Shown here: in pieces, positions 15,705-26,646 of the stretch
Position numbering within the stretch: the stretch's first letter is position 1
Layout of the letters: the number at the start of each line of letters is the position of its first letter
DNA from: Candidatus Lernaella stagnicola
Lineage (GTDB): Bacteria; Lernaellota; Lernaellaia; Lernaellales; Lernaellaceae
Length of the DNA stretch: 64,000 nt
NCBI GenBank assembly: GCA_030765525.1
Contig: JAVCCK010000020.1
Location: 237,051 to 301,050, forward strand
Direction of reading: 5' to 3'
Notes under the pieces: generated by a model
Databases searched by the model: none
What the model saw: only the letters and a program-made list of their open reading frames with translations
What the model was told of the DNA's origin: nothing
Translations under genes and position numbers: made by a program

Positions 15705-17305
15705 AGCTGCCGCGCGCCGCTTGGATCCTCGTCATTGTTCACCTTCTGTTGACGGGCTTTTTCGCCCTGGTTCAACCGCACCTGCACTTGCTGGACGACG
15801 CCTACTACACTTTGACCGTCGCCCGCCATATCGCCGACGGGCAGGGCATCACTTATGGCGGCGCGCCCACGAACGGATTTCAACCGCTCTATGGCTTCGT
15901 CATGGCGCCGGTGATGTGGCTGTTTGGCGGCCACCCGGAATGGTGCCTGCGGCTGGCGAAACTCTTTCTGGCCTTCTGCTCCGCTGCGCTTTTAGTCGTG
16001 TTGATGAAAGTCGCCCGGCGACTGCTGGACGACGGCGCGGCGTGGCTCGTCGGCCTGCTTTTCGTCGCCAACGCCAACCTGCTCGGCCACAGCTTGAGCG
16101 GCTTGGAAACCTCGCTGCACGCCTTACTTTTCTGGCTCTTCGTCTATCTCTATCTCCAATTTCGCGACGACGAGCGCACGAAGGTGTTGGTCGCCCTCGG
16201 CTTGCTGCTCGGTCTAACCGCCTACGCCCGCTTCGACACCGTGTTTTTGATGGCCGGGGTGGCGGTCGATATCGTTTGGCGAAAGCGGCGAGAACCACGC
16301 GCCGTGCTCGGACGTGGTTTTCTCATGTTCACACCGGCGGCGTTGTTGTTGGCGCCGTGGTTCGTCTGGAGCCGGTTTGCGTGCGGGTCGTTCTTCCAAT
16401 CCAGCGGCGCGTTCCACCGATGGCGCGGCCTACTGCAGCAAGGCGTCCCGGAATCATGGCCGGGGATGATCAAATTCGCGGCGGTCAAGTGGATCAGTCT
16501 AGGCATCAAGCTGCCGTTGGAACCATTATTCGGCTACGAACGCGCAATGCGAGTGTTGGCGGCGCGCCTGTTATCCGGCGAGCGGCAGACCAGCGGTTTT
16601 CTCGTGCAATTGGGGCGCGACCGACCTTTGATTGCCGTGGCGCTGGTCGCACTTGCTCTCGCCATTGCGGCGTTGCTCTTTTGGTTCGGACGGCGACACG
16701 TCGGGCGCATCAAAAAGCTCGAGCCGTTGGCTTTCCTACTCGTACCGTTGGCGGGCGCGGCCGTTTTCTATCCGCTGTACATGCTCAATTATTCCATGCG
16801 GCATTTTTACGCCCTGAGTTTGGGCGTGGCGTTGATTTGGGCGGCCTTCTTCTCGGGTTTTCTGACCGCTGATCGCTTAGCGGGAAACGCGCGACGGGTG
16901 GCTGCGGGGGCGCTGTTGGTTTTCCTGCTTGCGCTGCCGGGACTGAAGGATTGGACGGCCGACCACACGCCCCGCGACGCGTGGCGGTTGATCGATACGA
17001 TCGAGAAAAACGTGCCGACCGGGTCGCGTATCGGCTACACCGATTGCGGCGTGTTCGGCTTCTACCTTCTCGATTTCGAGGTCGTTAACTTGGACGGCAT
17101 CCTCAACTTCGAAGCGCTGCACGCGATGCGCGACGGCGATATCGGCGCCTACTTGATCGAGCATGACGTACCCTACGTGCTTCATCTGCACAATTTTCAG
17201 GCTGACTACGCTACGCAGTGGCAAACTCAGGTCGCGCCGCGGGCCGTGCCCTTGCTGGATGTGGATTGGATTTACCGGTTGAAAATCGTGCCCGACGCGC
17301 CGTAA
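15701..17305 (+). CDS. Polytopic GT39/ArnT-like glycosyltransferase
   Basis: The protein is 534 aa with about ten membrane helices. The first periplasmic loop carries LLDDAYYTLTVARHIADGQG, the acidic pair typical of C-type glycosyltransferases that use polyprenyl-linked sugars. A soluble periplasmic domain follows the last helix (about residues 430-534). It overlaps the GT4 gene by four bases, so a cytoplasmic and a periplasmic glycosyltransferase are made together. The acceptor, lipid or protein, cannot be told from sequence. Its stop codon abuts the stop of the convergent isocitrate dehydrogenase gene with no base between. Confidence 0.8.
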   Translation: MKLPRAAWILVIVHLLLTGFFALVQPHLHLLDDAYYTLTVARHIADGQGITYGGAPTNGFQPLYGFVMAPVMWLFGGHPEWCLRLAKLFLAFCSAALLVVLMKVARRLLDDGAAWLVGLLFVANANLLGHSLSGLETSLHALLFWLFVYLYLQFRDDERTKVLVALGLLLGLTAYARFDTVFLMAGVAVDIVWRKRREPRAVLGRGFLMFTPAALLLAPWFVWSRFACGSFFQSSGAFHRWRGLLQQGVPESWPGMIKFAAVKWISLGIKLPLEPLFGYERAMRVLAARLLSGERQTSGFLVQLGRDRPLIAVALVALALAIAALLFWFGRRHVGRIKKLEPLAFLLVPLAGAAVFYPLYMLNYSMRHFYALSLGVALIWAAFFSGFLTADRLAGNARRVAAGALLVFLLALPGLKDWTADHTPRDAWRLIDTIEKNVPTGSRIGYTDCGVFGFYLLDFEVVNLDGILNFEALHAMRDGDIGAYLIEHDVPYVLHLHNFQADYATQWQTQVAPRAVPLLDVDWIYRLKIVPDAP

Positions 17306-18520
17306 TCAAATCATCCGCGTGATGGAATCTTCCACCATTTTGCCGAAACCGCTGCACGAAACCTCGGTCGGGTTTTTCAGTAGGCGAGCCAGGTCGTAGG
17401 TCACGATTTTGCGCAGGATCGTTTCCTCGACCGCGGCTTCAATCAGCCGCGCCGCCTCGTGCCATCCCATATAGCGCAGCATCAACGAGCCGGAAAGAAT
17501 AACGCTGGTCGGGTTCACTTTGTCCTGGCCCGCATATTGCGGCGCGCTGCCGTGCGTGGCTTCGAAAACCGCCGCCTCGTCGCCGATGTTTGCCCCGGGC
17601 GCCATACCCAGGCCGCCTACTTGAGCCGCGGCCGCGTCGGAAAGGTAGTCGCCGTTGAGGTTGGTGGTCACGATGACGTCGTGCCACTGGGGGCGGCGGA
17701 TCAGGTCTTGAAACATGGCATCGGCGATCTTGTCCTGCACGAGAATCTTGCCCGGCGGCGGTGAGCGGTCGGGGCCGACTTGGTCGCCGGTGACCATGCG
17801 GTTGCCGAGCATTTCGCGCGCCAGCTCGTAACCCCATTTTTGGAAGGCGCCCTCGGTGAATTTCATGATGTTGCCCTTATGCACGAGGGTGATTTTCTTC
17901 CGCTCGTTTTCCAGGGCGTATTCGATGGCGCGGCGAATCAGGCGCTTGCTGGCGAATTCACTGATCGGTTTGAGGCCGATGGCGCTGTCACGCCGGATGT
18001 CCGAGCCGAACTTTTTCGCTTGGGCGATGAAGGTTTCGGCTTCCGGCGATCCCGCCGCGTACTCGACGCCGGCGTAAACGTCCTCGGTGTTCTCTCGATA
18101 AATGACGACGTCGAGTTTCTCCGGACGCCGCAGGGCGCTGGGCACGCCGCTGTAATAACGAACCGGCCGCACGCAGGCATACAGGTCCAGCCGCTGGCGC
18201 AGCGCCACATTGGCCGAGCGAAAACCGTGGCCGACCGGAGTGGTCATGGGTCCTTTTAGAGCGACGATGTGGTCGCGTATCGCTTGCAGCGTCGTTTCGG
18301 GCAGTAGGTCGCCGTTGTCATGCAGCGATCTCTCTCCGGCGGGCTGCTCCTGCCACTTGATGCGCCGCTGTCCGGCGTAGCTTCGCAGTACGGCTTTGTC
18401 GACGACCTTCACCGCGGCGTCGACCACCTCGGGTCCGATGCCGTCGCCGCATAACAAGACGACGAACGGATTATCGGGGACCTGCAGTTCTCCATCTACG
18501 AACCTGATTTTATGGGGCAT
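17306..18520 (-). CDS. icd: NADP-type isocitrate dehydrogenase
   Basis: The protein is 404 aa, typical for the bacterial homodimeric enzyme that oxidatively decarboxylates isocitrate to 2-oxoglutarate. RSANVALRQ at 101-109 holds the substrate-binding, phosphorylatable Ser102 (Ser113 in E. coli). IYRENTEDVYAG and the NLNGDYLSDA region are diagnostic. Of the four NADP determinants of the E. coli enzyme, Tyr345, Tyr391 and Arg395 have counterparts, but Lys344 is replaced by Gln (HGSAPQYAGQ). Preference for NADP is still likely, perhaps weaker. The ATG at 18520 follows GGAGG. It is a single gene, tail-to-tail with the glycosyltransferase. Confidence 0.93.
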   Translation of the reverse strand: MPHKIRFVDGELQVPDNPFVVLLCGDGIGPEVVDAAVKVVDKAVLRSYAGQRRIKWQEQPAGERSLHDNGDLLPETTLQAIRDHIVALKGPMTTPVGHGFRSANVALRQRLDLYACVRPVRYYSGVPSALRRPEKLDVVIYRENTEDVYAGVEYAAGSPEAETFIAQAKKFGSDIRRDSAIGLKPISEFASKRLIRRAIEYALENERKKITLVHKGNIMKFTEGAFQKWGYELAREMLGNRMVTGDQVGPDRSPPPGKILVQDKIADAMFQDLIRRPQWHDVIVTTNLNGDYLSDAAAAQVGGLGMAPGANIGDEAAVFEATHGSAPQYAGQDKVNPTSVILSGSLMLRYMGWHEAARLIEAAVEETILRKIVTYDLARLLKNPTEVSCSGFGKMVEDSITRMI

Positions 18521-18625
18521 CGTTTCCTCCGCATGATCAAACGCCTGCCGCGTCGAGGCGTTTTCTCGGCATCACAATCCTGCGTCGTGCGGAATATAAT
18601 CACCGGTCGCGCGAAAAGAAATTAG

Positions 18626-20014
18626 TTATTTTGCTGGTGCGTCGTCGGCGATGCCGTATTTTTCCATTTTGTAACGCAGTCGATTACGGTCGATGCCCAG
18701 CAGCGCCGCGGCGCGAGTTTTGACGTGGTCCGACTCGACCAACGCTCCGGCGATTAAGTCCCTTTCGAATTTCTCGACTTCGGAGTCGAAATCGACCGGT
18801 CCGTGAAGGCGCGGCGTGGCGCTTTCGGCCGAACCTGTAATGTCGTGGGGCAATTGATCCAGGGAGATGCGTTCGCGGCTGGTTAACACCACGGCGCGTT
18901 CGATGACGTTCTGCAATTCGCGGATGTTGCCCGGCCAGTGATAATGGGTCAGTAAAATCATGGCCTCGGGGTCGATCAGCTTCACCGGATTGCGGCCCGC
19001 CGCCTTGCGTAGAAAGTGCTCGACGAGCAGGGGGATGTCTTCGCGGCGCTCGCGCAGGGGTGGGATATAAATCGAAATGACGTTCAGCCTGTAGTACAAA
19101 TCCTCACGGAAACGGCGCTCGGCGATCAGTCCCTTGAGGTCGTGGTTCGTGGCCGAAAGGATCCGCACGTCTACCGAAATCGTATGGTTGCCGCCGACGC
19201 GCTCGAATTCCTTTTCCTGCAAGAAGCGCAGCAGCTTCACTTGGATGTTGTGGTTGACGTCGCCGATTTCGTCGAGGAAGAGCGTGCCGCGATGCGCTTG
19301 TTCAAAACGGCCTATCTTGCGCCGCACCGCCCCGGTGAACGCGCCCTTCTCGTGCCCGAACAGTTCCGATTCCAACACGCCCTCAGCATAGGCCGCGCAG
19401 TGCGCGCGCACAAAAGGGTCGTCCTTACGCGGGCCGTTGAAGTGAATGGCGCGGGCCACGAGTTCCTTACCCGTGCCGCTGTCGCCCAGGATCAATACCG
19501 AGGCGTCCGAGGCCGCCACTTTACGGATCGTGTCGAACACTTTTTGCATCGCGCTGCTACGGCCGACGATCTCGTTGAAGTTGTAGCGGCGGGTTTCGTC
19601 TTCGAACAACGAATCCAAACTGGCTCGCATGCGCTGCATCTCGCGCTGCGCCTCGACGTGGGCCAGCGCTTTTTCGAGCTTCACCCTGATCTCGTCGATG
19701 GTGAAGGGTTTGGAGATGAAGTCGAATGCGCCTTTGCGCATGGCCTCGACAGCCTTCTCGATCGATCCGTAGGCAGTAATGACCATCACCGCGCCGTCGG
19801 GATTGGCGGACGTGGCGTGAGAGAGAATGTCCATGCCCGACGCGCCGGGGAGCCGCAGGTCGGTCACCACCACGTCGAAGGGTTTTTGGTCGACGGCCGA
19901 CAGAGCTTCGGCGCCGTCGTACAATACCTGCACGTCCAAGCCGAGGCGCTGGCCGATTTGCGCGATGCTGTCGGCGGTTGTTTTGTGATCGTCGACAATC
20001 AGCATGTCTGACAT
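18626..20014 (-). CDS. NtrC-family sigma-54 response regulator
   Basis: The protein is 462 aa with the full NtrC layout. The receiver domain (1-120) has phospho-acceptor Asp52 in TDLRLPG. The AAA+ domain (about 145-385) carries Walker A GDSGTGKE at 177-184 and the sigma-54-contacting GAFTGA at 224-229. The C-terminal Fis-type HTH (about 415-458) is seen in [19 protein letters not shown]. It is the cognate partner of the kinase immediately upstream: the kinase TAA is followed by two bases and then this ATG. It is the only complete sigma-54 activator in the window, so it is a candidate, unproven, for the sigma-54 promoter at 6812-6827. Confidence 0.95.
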   Translation of the reverse strand: MSDMLIVDDHKTTADSIAQIGQRLGLDVQVLYDGAEALSAVDQKPFDVVVTDLRLPGASGMDILSHATSANPDGAVMVITAYGSIEKAVEAMRKGAFDFISKPFTIDEIRVKLEKALAHVEAQREMQRMRASLDSLFEDETRRYNFNEIVGRSSAMQKVFDTIRKVAASDASVLILGDSGTGKELVARAIHFNGPRKDDPFVRAHCAAYAEGVLESELFGHEKGAFTGAVRRKIGRFEQAHRGTLFLDEIGDVNHNIQVKLLRFLQEKEFERVGGNHTISVDVRILSATNHDLKGLIAERRFREDLYYRLNVISIYIPPLRERREDIPLLVEHFLRKAAGRNPVKLIDPEAMILLTHYHWPGNIRELQNVIERAVVLTSRERISLDQLPHDITGSAESATPRLHGPVDFDSEVEKFERDLIAGALVESDHVKTRAAALLGIDRNRLRYKMEKYGIADDAPAK

Positions 20015-20016
20015 CG

Positions 20017-21876
20017 TTACTCCTCTCCTGCGGGCAAGATCACCGTGAAGCAGGCGCCCCCGTCGGGGTGGTTGCGACAGGTGATGGATCCATGATGATT
20101 GATGATCGTCTTGTGTACGATCGATAGGCCCAGGCCGGTTCCTTCGTCTTTGGTCGTCACGAAGGGATTAAACAAGCGGTTCATCACGTCCTCCGCGATG
20201 CCCGGGCCGGTATCGCGAACACGGATGCGAAAACCATTCCCGGTCGTCGCCGGGCCGCTGATCTCAATAAACAGTTTGCCGCTTGTATCCATCGCTTCGC
20301 AAGCGTTCTTCACCAAGTTCACCAACACGCGACGCATGGCCGCCTGGTCGACGGTTGCCGCCGGTATGATCTCGTCGTACGTGCGCACGATTTCGATTTG
20401 CTTCGTTTCGATCTGCGGCGCGATCAACATCAGCGCGTCCTCGGCCAGGTCGGTCAGACTGCTGGGCGTGCGTTCGATGGCCTTGGGGCGCGCGAACAAG
20501 AGGAAGTCGTTCAGGATCGTATTAAGCCGCGAGACTTCGTCGTAGATGTTTTTGAAACGCTCGTCCGTGACGCCCTTTTCGCGCAGGTCCTCGTGCACCA
20601 GCCCGAGCATGAGTTGGATGCCGTTGAGCGGATTGCGAATTTCGTGCGCGATGCCCGCGGCCAACTCGCCTAGGGCGGCCAAGCGGTCGCGCATGGCCAA
20701 CTCGCTCTGCAGTTCGGTGATTTCCGTACGGTCGACCAGCGTCAAACTGTGGCCGATCGGTTGGTTGCGGTGGTCGGTTAGCTGCGCGATGGTCGCTTCG
20801 ACGACGCGTGTGTCGCCGGCGCGCACGATCGTTACTTCCACGTCACGCGCCAGCCGGCGTTGCCGCCAAAGTTTCAACAACTCGGGGTAGGGACCCAGAC
20901 GTCGGGTCATGGTGATCGGGCCGTCGGGCGCGGGGCCGAGCAGTTCGGCGGCGGCAGGGTTTTCGCTGGTGAGCAGGTCGTCTTTGTCGGCGGTGAGTAT
21001 CGCCGAGTACGCCGCGCGCAGGACATGTTCGTACAGTTGCCGGGCGTCGGCCAACGCCGCTTCATTCATGCGGCTAATCTGCTCGTCGCGGGCTTGAATG
21101 TCCTCCGCCATATCATTGAAGGTTTGACCCAGGAAATTGATCTCGTCGTTGCCCGTTACGTTGAAGCGCGCCGAGAAATCGCCAAGCCCCATATTCTCGG
21201 CCGCGTCCACGAGCTTGCGAACCGAGCGTACAATCGTACGCGCCAAAAGAAACGAAACGAGCACGACGATGAAAAACGCCCCGGCCGCGATTGCCCGAAG
21301 CTGCTGTTTCAAGCGCGTGAGGCTTTCGAGGTCCTGGGCGTCGTCGTCAATCGCCAGCAGGCCGACCATATTACCGTTGCGCAAAATCGGGACGTAGACG
21401 GCTTTCATCAGTCCGCCGGGCTCCAGTCGGAACGGGCGGCTGGTGATGGTGTGCCCCTCGCGCAAAGTTTGCAGCTCCGAAGCGTTGAGCAGCGGCGTCG
21501 GCACTTTCTTCAAGCGTTCGGTATCAATCGTTCCCGCCAGGTAGACAAAGCGATTCTCCTCCAGCCGAAACAGATAAGCGCGGCGCACATCGACCAACGA
21601 CGTGAGTTCCGTAAAAAAGCCCGAGGCTTGGTCCAACACCTGCTGCGCGTTGCGGTCCTCGTCGCTGACGTCGAGGGTGTGCGAGATGATCGGGTCGTCG
21701 GCCGCGAGCGCCGCGACACGGAACAACTTGCCGTTGAGATTTGCTTGCAGCAGCTTGTCCATCGCGTTGAAAATCAGATAGCCGGATGCTCCGGCCTGAA
21801 TCATCAGAACCAACGTGAAGGCCAACATGATGCGCCACAACAGGCGCTGACTGGGCTCGAATAAAATGCGACTCAT
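20017..21876 (-). CDS. Membrane sensor histidine kinase, HAMP-PAS type
   Basis: The protein is 619 aa. One membrane helix at about 13-35, a periplasmic double-Cache-like sensor domain (about 38-190), a second helix at about 195-213 and a HAMP region (about 210-265) precede a PAS-like domain (about 280-390). The HisKA box is AAGIAHEIRNPLNG with phospho-acceptor His411. The HATPase domain has the N box (NLVKNACEAM), G1 (DTGPGIA) and G2 (GTGLGLSI). It forms an operon with the NtrC-type regulator and should phosphorylate it. The signal is extracytoplasmic and unknown. It is divergent from bioD across a gap of 81 bases. Confidence 0.93.
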   Translation of the reverse strand: MSRILFEPSQRLLWRIMLAFTLVLMIQAGASGYLIFNAMDKLLQANLNGKLFRVAALAADDPIISHTLDVSDEDRNAQQVLDQASGFFTELTSLVDVRRAYLFRLEENRFVYLAGTIDTERLKKVPTPLLNASELQTLREGHTITSRPFRLEPGGLMKAVYVPILRNGNMVGLLAIDDDAQDLESLTRLKQQLRAIAAGAFFIVVLVSFLLARTIVRSVRKLVDAAENMGLGDFSARFNVTGNDEINFLGQTFNDMAEDIQARDEQISRMNEAALADARQLYEHVLRAAYSAILTADKDDLLTSENPAAAELLGPAPDGPITMTRRLGPYPELLKLWRQRRLARDVEVTIVRAGDTRVVEATIAQLTDHRNQPIGHSLTLVDRTEITELQSELAMRDRLAALGELAAGIAHEIRNPLNGIQLMLGLVHEDLREKGVTDERFKNIYDEVSRLNTILNDFLLFARPKAIERTPSSLTDLAEDALMLIAPQIETKQIEIVRTYDEIIPAATVDQAAMRRVLVNLVKNACEAMDTSGKLFIEISGPATTGNGFRIRVRDTGPGIAEDVMNRLFNPFVTTKDEGTGLGLSIVHKTIINHHGSITCRNHPDGGACFTVILPAGEE

Positions 21877-21897
21877 AGCAACGGGATTCTACACTAA

Positions 21898-23902
<2,005 letters not shown>

Positions 23903-23953
23903 CGACGCCACAAACGGAACCGGCGCGAATTCCCGTTGTCTACCTACGTATCC

Positions 23954-24087
23954 GTGGGCGGATGGCGGCCTTCCCTTTCCTGGGCGATGGCCGTTGCACT
24001 GGAAGTATGCCCTAACGGAGGTGGAATCACGACTCGTCGAAGCCGTAGCCTCCGTGCCACTAGCATGATCGGCCGCCATTCGCCCAC
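23954..24087 (+). other. 17-bp inverted repeat enclosing 100 bases; candidate structured leader RNA
   Basis: GTGGGCGGATGGCGGCC (23954-23970) pairs with GGCCGCCATTCGCCCAC (24071-24087) as RNA over all 17 positions, one of them G-U. Inside are further pairings, for example ACGGAGG with CCTCCGT (24015-24021 and 24050-24056). The element sits 39 bases before the ATG of the AgmX/PglI gene. It matches no riboswitch, SRP RNA or tmRNA core I know. A small MITE-like insertion is an alternative, but no target duplication is visible. Confidence 0.5.
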
Positions 24088-24113
24088 CTCGTTTGAGGTA
24101 CGCCCGCCGTACC
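24086..24113 (+). promoter_or_regulatory. Two overlapping small hairpins before the ribosome site
   Basis: ACCTC-GTTT-GAGGT (24086-24099) and GGTAC-N7-GTACC (24097-24113) share bases, so only one can form at a time. The first also competes with the end of the 17-bp stem. The second lies directly against the Shine-Dalgarno GGGAGGA (24114-24120). This arrangement could switch translation of the next gene, but this is inference. Confidence 0.4.
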
Positions 24114-24126
24114 GGGAGGAAGCCGC

Positions 24127-25056
24127 ATGCCCACGCCCTCTCGCGAAGAACTCCGAGCTGAAATTCCTTTCATCAGCATATGGCCGAAATGGAACCGCAT
24201 CGTCATCGCGGCGCTGTGTTGCTCGCTGTTGGCGCACGTCGCTTTTGTGAACCTGGTGCGACTGCTCCCGCCACCGCCGCCCGCGCCGCGCATCGCCACC
24301 GCGATGTTCGTGCCGCAGTTTCAGCTTCCGGAAGATTTTGAACTGCCCACGTCGTCCCCCAAGGCCGCGCTCACCGTAGCGCCCCGGGGCAGCCAACCCG
24401 GCCCCGGCAGCGCCGACGGCCATGGTCCGGCCGGGCCCGTGGCGTCCGTGGAATCCAAAGGGATGCTCAAAGCGATCGATCAGAATCAGCACTTGATTGC
24501 CCTAATCACGCGCGAAAGCGATACGCCGGGGTGGGCGAAAAGCGTCGACCGCCTTTCGGCGACCAAGCTGCGGCCGCGCGCCGGGGTACGCGTTGCGACG
24601 AACGGCGACCGGCTGCCGATCGGCGCGGGTCCCGCGCAGGCGGTGATCGTCAACTTGCCCGGTCTCGATGTGCCGAAAACCGGAACGGTGGATACGGGTA
24701 AACGCGACCGGCGTTTGGTGCACGCCACGGTGGGCTCCGAACGTCCGACGACCAGCGGCGGCGATGTCGACGAACGGCGTTTGGTGCGTCAAGCCTTGTA
24801 CGCGCGACGCGGCGCGGTGAAGTACTGCTACGAAAAAGCGTTGAAAACCAAGCCGCACCTAGCCGGTAAGCTGAGCGTGCAAGTCGTGTTCGCTCCCGGC
24901 GGCGCGGTGCAGACGGTCGCGGTCGTGGCCGACACCCTCGGCGATGCCGGCGTGGCGGCTTGCGTATTGGCAAAGCTGCGCGGCGCCAAGGTCAACGGCA
25001 CGGTCAGCGCGCGCGTGACGGCGACGGTGCCTTTCGTGTTTGCTGCGGTGGAATGA
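24127..25056 (+). CDS. AgmX/PglI C-terminal domain protein, TonB-like
   Basis: The protein is 309 aa from ATG 24127 with GGGAGGA upstream. A cytoplasmic N-terminus of about 20 residues precedes one membrane helix (about 24-47), then a Pro-rich stretch (LLPPPPPAP) and a low-complexity periplasmic linker. The C-terminal domain (about 212-305) has the AgmX/PglI pattern: ALYARRGAVKYCYEKALKTKP, a GKLSVQVVFAPGG strand pair, and a conserved Cys in VAACVLAKLRG. Such proteins are common in myxobacteria, where AgmX is tied to gliding motility, and resemble TonB in layout. It probably spans the periplasm to contact an outer-membrane partner. The upstream inverted repeat suggests RNA-level control. Confidence 0.75.
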   Translation: MPTPSREELRAEIPFISIWPKWNRIVIAALCCSLLAHVAFVNLVRLLPPPPPAPRIATAMFVPQFQLPEDFELPTSSPKAALTVAPRGSQPGPGSADGHGPAGPVASVESKGMLKAIDQNQHLIALITRESDTPGWAKSVDRLSATKLRPRAGVRVATNGDRLPIGAGPAQAVIVNLPGLDVPKTGTVDTGKRDRRLVHATVGSERPTTSGGDVDERRLVRQALYARRGAVKYCYEKALKTKPHLAGKLSVQVVFAPGGAVQTVAVVADTLGDAGVAACVLAKLRGAKVNGTVSARVTATVPFVFAAVE

Positions 25057-25058
25057 TT

Positions 25059-25397
25059 TTAAATGGAAAAGACTTTGATGGTCGGGCCGTCCGGACCGCC
25101 CGCGTGAAACTCGATGCGTCCCACGGGCTTGGGTGGCACCTTCATCTGGCCCATTTCGTCGACCGTCTGCTCGAAAAGAAAACCGAGCGCGGTTTGTTCG
25201 GTGCCGACGGTAACCTGATAGTCATATACCAACATCGCCTTCACGGATTGCTCGAAGTCGAACTTCAGTAGAGCGAACTGCAACAACAGCTCCCGGGCGG
25301 CCTCCATGGTCAACGGCCTAGTGGGACGGGCGTGCAGCCGTGGATCGATTACGATGTCGCCGGTTTTGAAAAAGTCCGCGATCGCGTAGGTAGGCAA
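25059..25397 (-). CDS. Small conserved-looking hypothetical protein, TTG start
   Basis: The protein is 112 aa, beginning at TTG 25397 behind AAAGGAG with a seven-base gap, which is strong support for that start. The sequence has no signal peptide or membrane helix and mixes helices with beta strands. I do not recognise a family. It converges on the AgmX/PglI gene with two bases between stops. It is probably a cytosolic protein. Confidence 0.6.
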   Translation of the reverse strand: MPTYAIADFFKTGDIVIDPRLHARPTRPLTMEAARELLLQFALLKFDFEQSVKAMLVYDYQVTVGTEQTALGFLFEQTVDEMGQMKVPPKPVGRIEFHAGGPDGPTIKVFSI

Positions 25398-25518
25398 AAG
25401 ATTTCTCCTTTCGGTTCGCGTATTTCCCGGTAGTCAATTCTGCGATGGTGGACGATTAAACGTTAATTGACTCGCCGTTTCACCGCCTGCTTCCATGGTG
25501 GTGACCCGTTACGCCACA

Positions 25519-26442
25519 TCAACCCATCCCGTTTTCGACGACCTTTTCATGGGGATCGAAAACTTCCGTGAAGGGATCGGTGCGACGCAGGTAAAAAGTG
25601 ATGAGGTAGCGCGACAGAACCCGCACGGCTCCCATGTCGTTTTCCTGCGTGCGGTGCGGCTTCGTGTATTCGGCCAGGATTTCTAGGCAGGTTTTGCCGT
25701 CGATGCATTCCTGCCGGCCGCGGAAAGTCTCGGTCGGCTCCATCGGATCACCCGCGCCGAACAGCCGGTAGGGCCAATAGCGGTTCAAACCGTAGTAGGA
25801 GTACTCCACACGATGTGCGGCGCCGGGAAGGCCTGAGTTGGGATCAGCCGCGACGCGGATCGCCGCCGTCGAAAAACGCGACGCCAACTGGTGTTCCGGA
25901 TGCCCGGTGAAACCGTTGATCGGCGCGAAAGTAAGCAAAACGTCGGGTTTGAAATCCCGAATCGCCTTGGCGATGACGAAGGTCGGGTCGCCGTGTTCGC
26001 GCACCCAGCGCTCGGCGATCTCGTGCCGCTTGGGGAAGCTCTCGACCGGCAACGGCGCGTTCCAGTAGTACTCGTGCTGCAATTCCGCACCGTACAAACG
26101 AGCCACTTCCTTCATTTCGTTAGCGCGCACGGTACCCAAATCCGGCGAGCAACCGCCCGGCAGCAGGCACTCGCCGCCGTCCCCGCGCGTCAACACCAGG
26201 AAGTACAGCGGATTGCCCAAGCGCGGCCCTGCCTTGGCCAACATCGCTCCGACCATCGACTCGTCATCCGGGTGGGCGCCGACCCACATCACCCGCATGC
26301 CTTGCTCCAACAAGGTGTCGAGCGGAGTGACCGGCCCGGAAGTCTTCGCGTACGCAAGCGAAGGAAATCCGGCCGTGGCGCCTCCGGTCGCAAACAGGCC
26401 CAGCGCAGTGGCGGATGCTTTCATGAATTCTCTGCGTTTCAT
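25519..26442 (-). CDS. PIG-L/LmbE-type deacetylase with Tat signal
   Basis: The protein is 307 aa from ATG 26442, preceded by GGAGG. The N-terminus KRREFMKASATALGLFATGG is a twin-arginine signal ending near AYA, so the folded enzyme is exported. The zinc motif AHPDDE occurs about residue 60, with a later His in GHPEHQ as further ligand. Family members remove acetyl groups from GlcNAc-linked substrates such as GlcNAc-inositol lipids or teichoplanin-like glycans. The target here is unknown; a cell-surface amino sugar is plausible given the many glycosyltransferases in the window. It stands alone and is divergent from the FabK-like gene. Confidence 0.85.
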   Translation of the reverse strand: MKRREFMKASATALGLFATGGATAGFPSLAYAKTSGPVTPLDTLLEQGMRVMWVGAHPDDESMVGAMLAKAGPRLGNPLYFLVLTRGDGGECLLPGGCSPDLGTVRANEMKEVARLYGAELQHEYYWNAPLPVESFPKRHEIAERWVREHGDPTFVIAKAIRDFKPDVLLTFAPINGFTGHPEHQLASRFSTAAIRVAADPNSGLPGAAHRVEYSYYGLNRYWPYRLFGAGDPMEPTETFRGRQECIDGKTCLEILAEYTKPHRTQENDMGAVRVLSRYLITFYLRRTDPFTEVFDPHEKVVENGMG

Positions 26443-26646
26443 GGCGAACCTCCGAACGATATCGCGAGCTTTCAATGCTACTTCCCATCGGTCATTATTT
26501 GCTTCATTCGCTTGTCCGGTTTAACACGCAAGCGCCATATCGTAAAGGCGTTTTGAGGCACGGTTCAAGGCCCGCCGCCGCCGGACCGTTGACGGAAAGC
26601 GCCTTGTCTGCTTTGTTGAGGGCGTTTTTCAACCCGAGGAGCAAGC

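Noticed and set aside
19016-20011. 331-aa frame antisense to the NtrC regulator
   Set aside because: Arises from codon bias opposite a clear AAA+ protein; no domain signal.
23954-24087. Cobalamin riboswitch upstream of a TonB-like protein
   Set aside because: The B12-box and GGTGAA/CCACTGT core elements are missing, although the position is suggestive.
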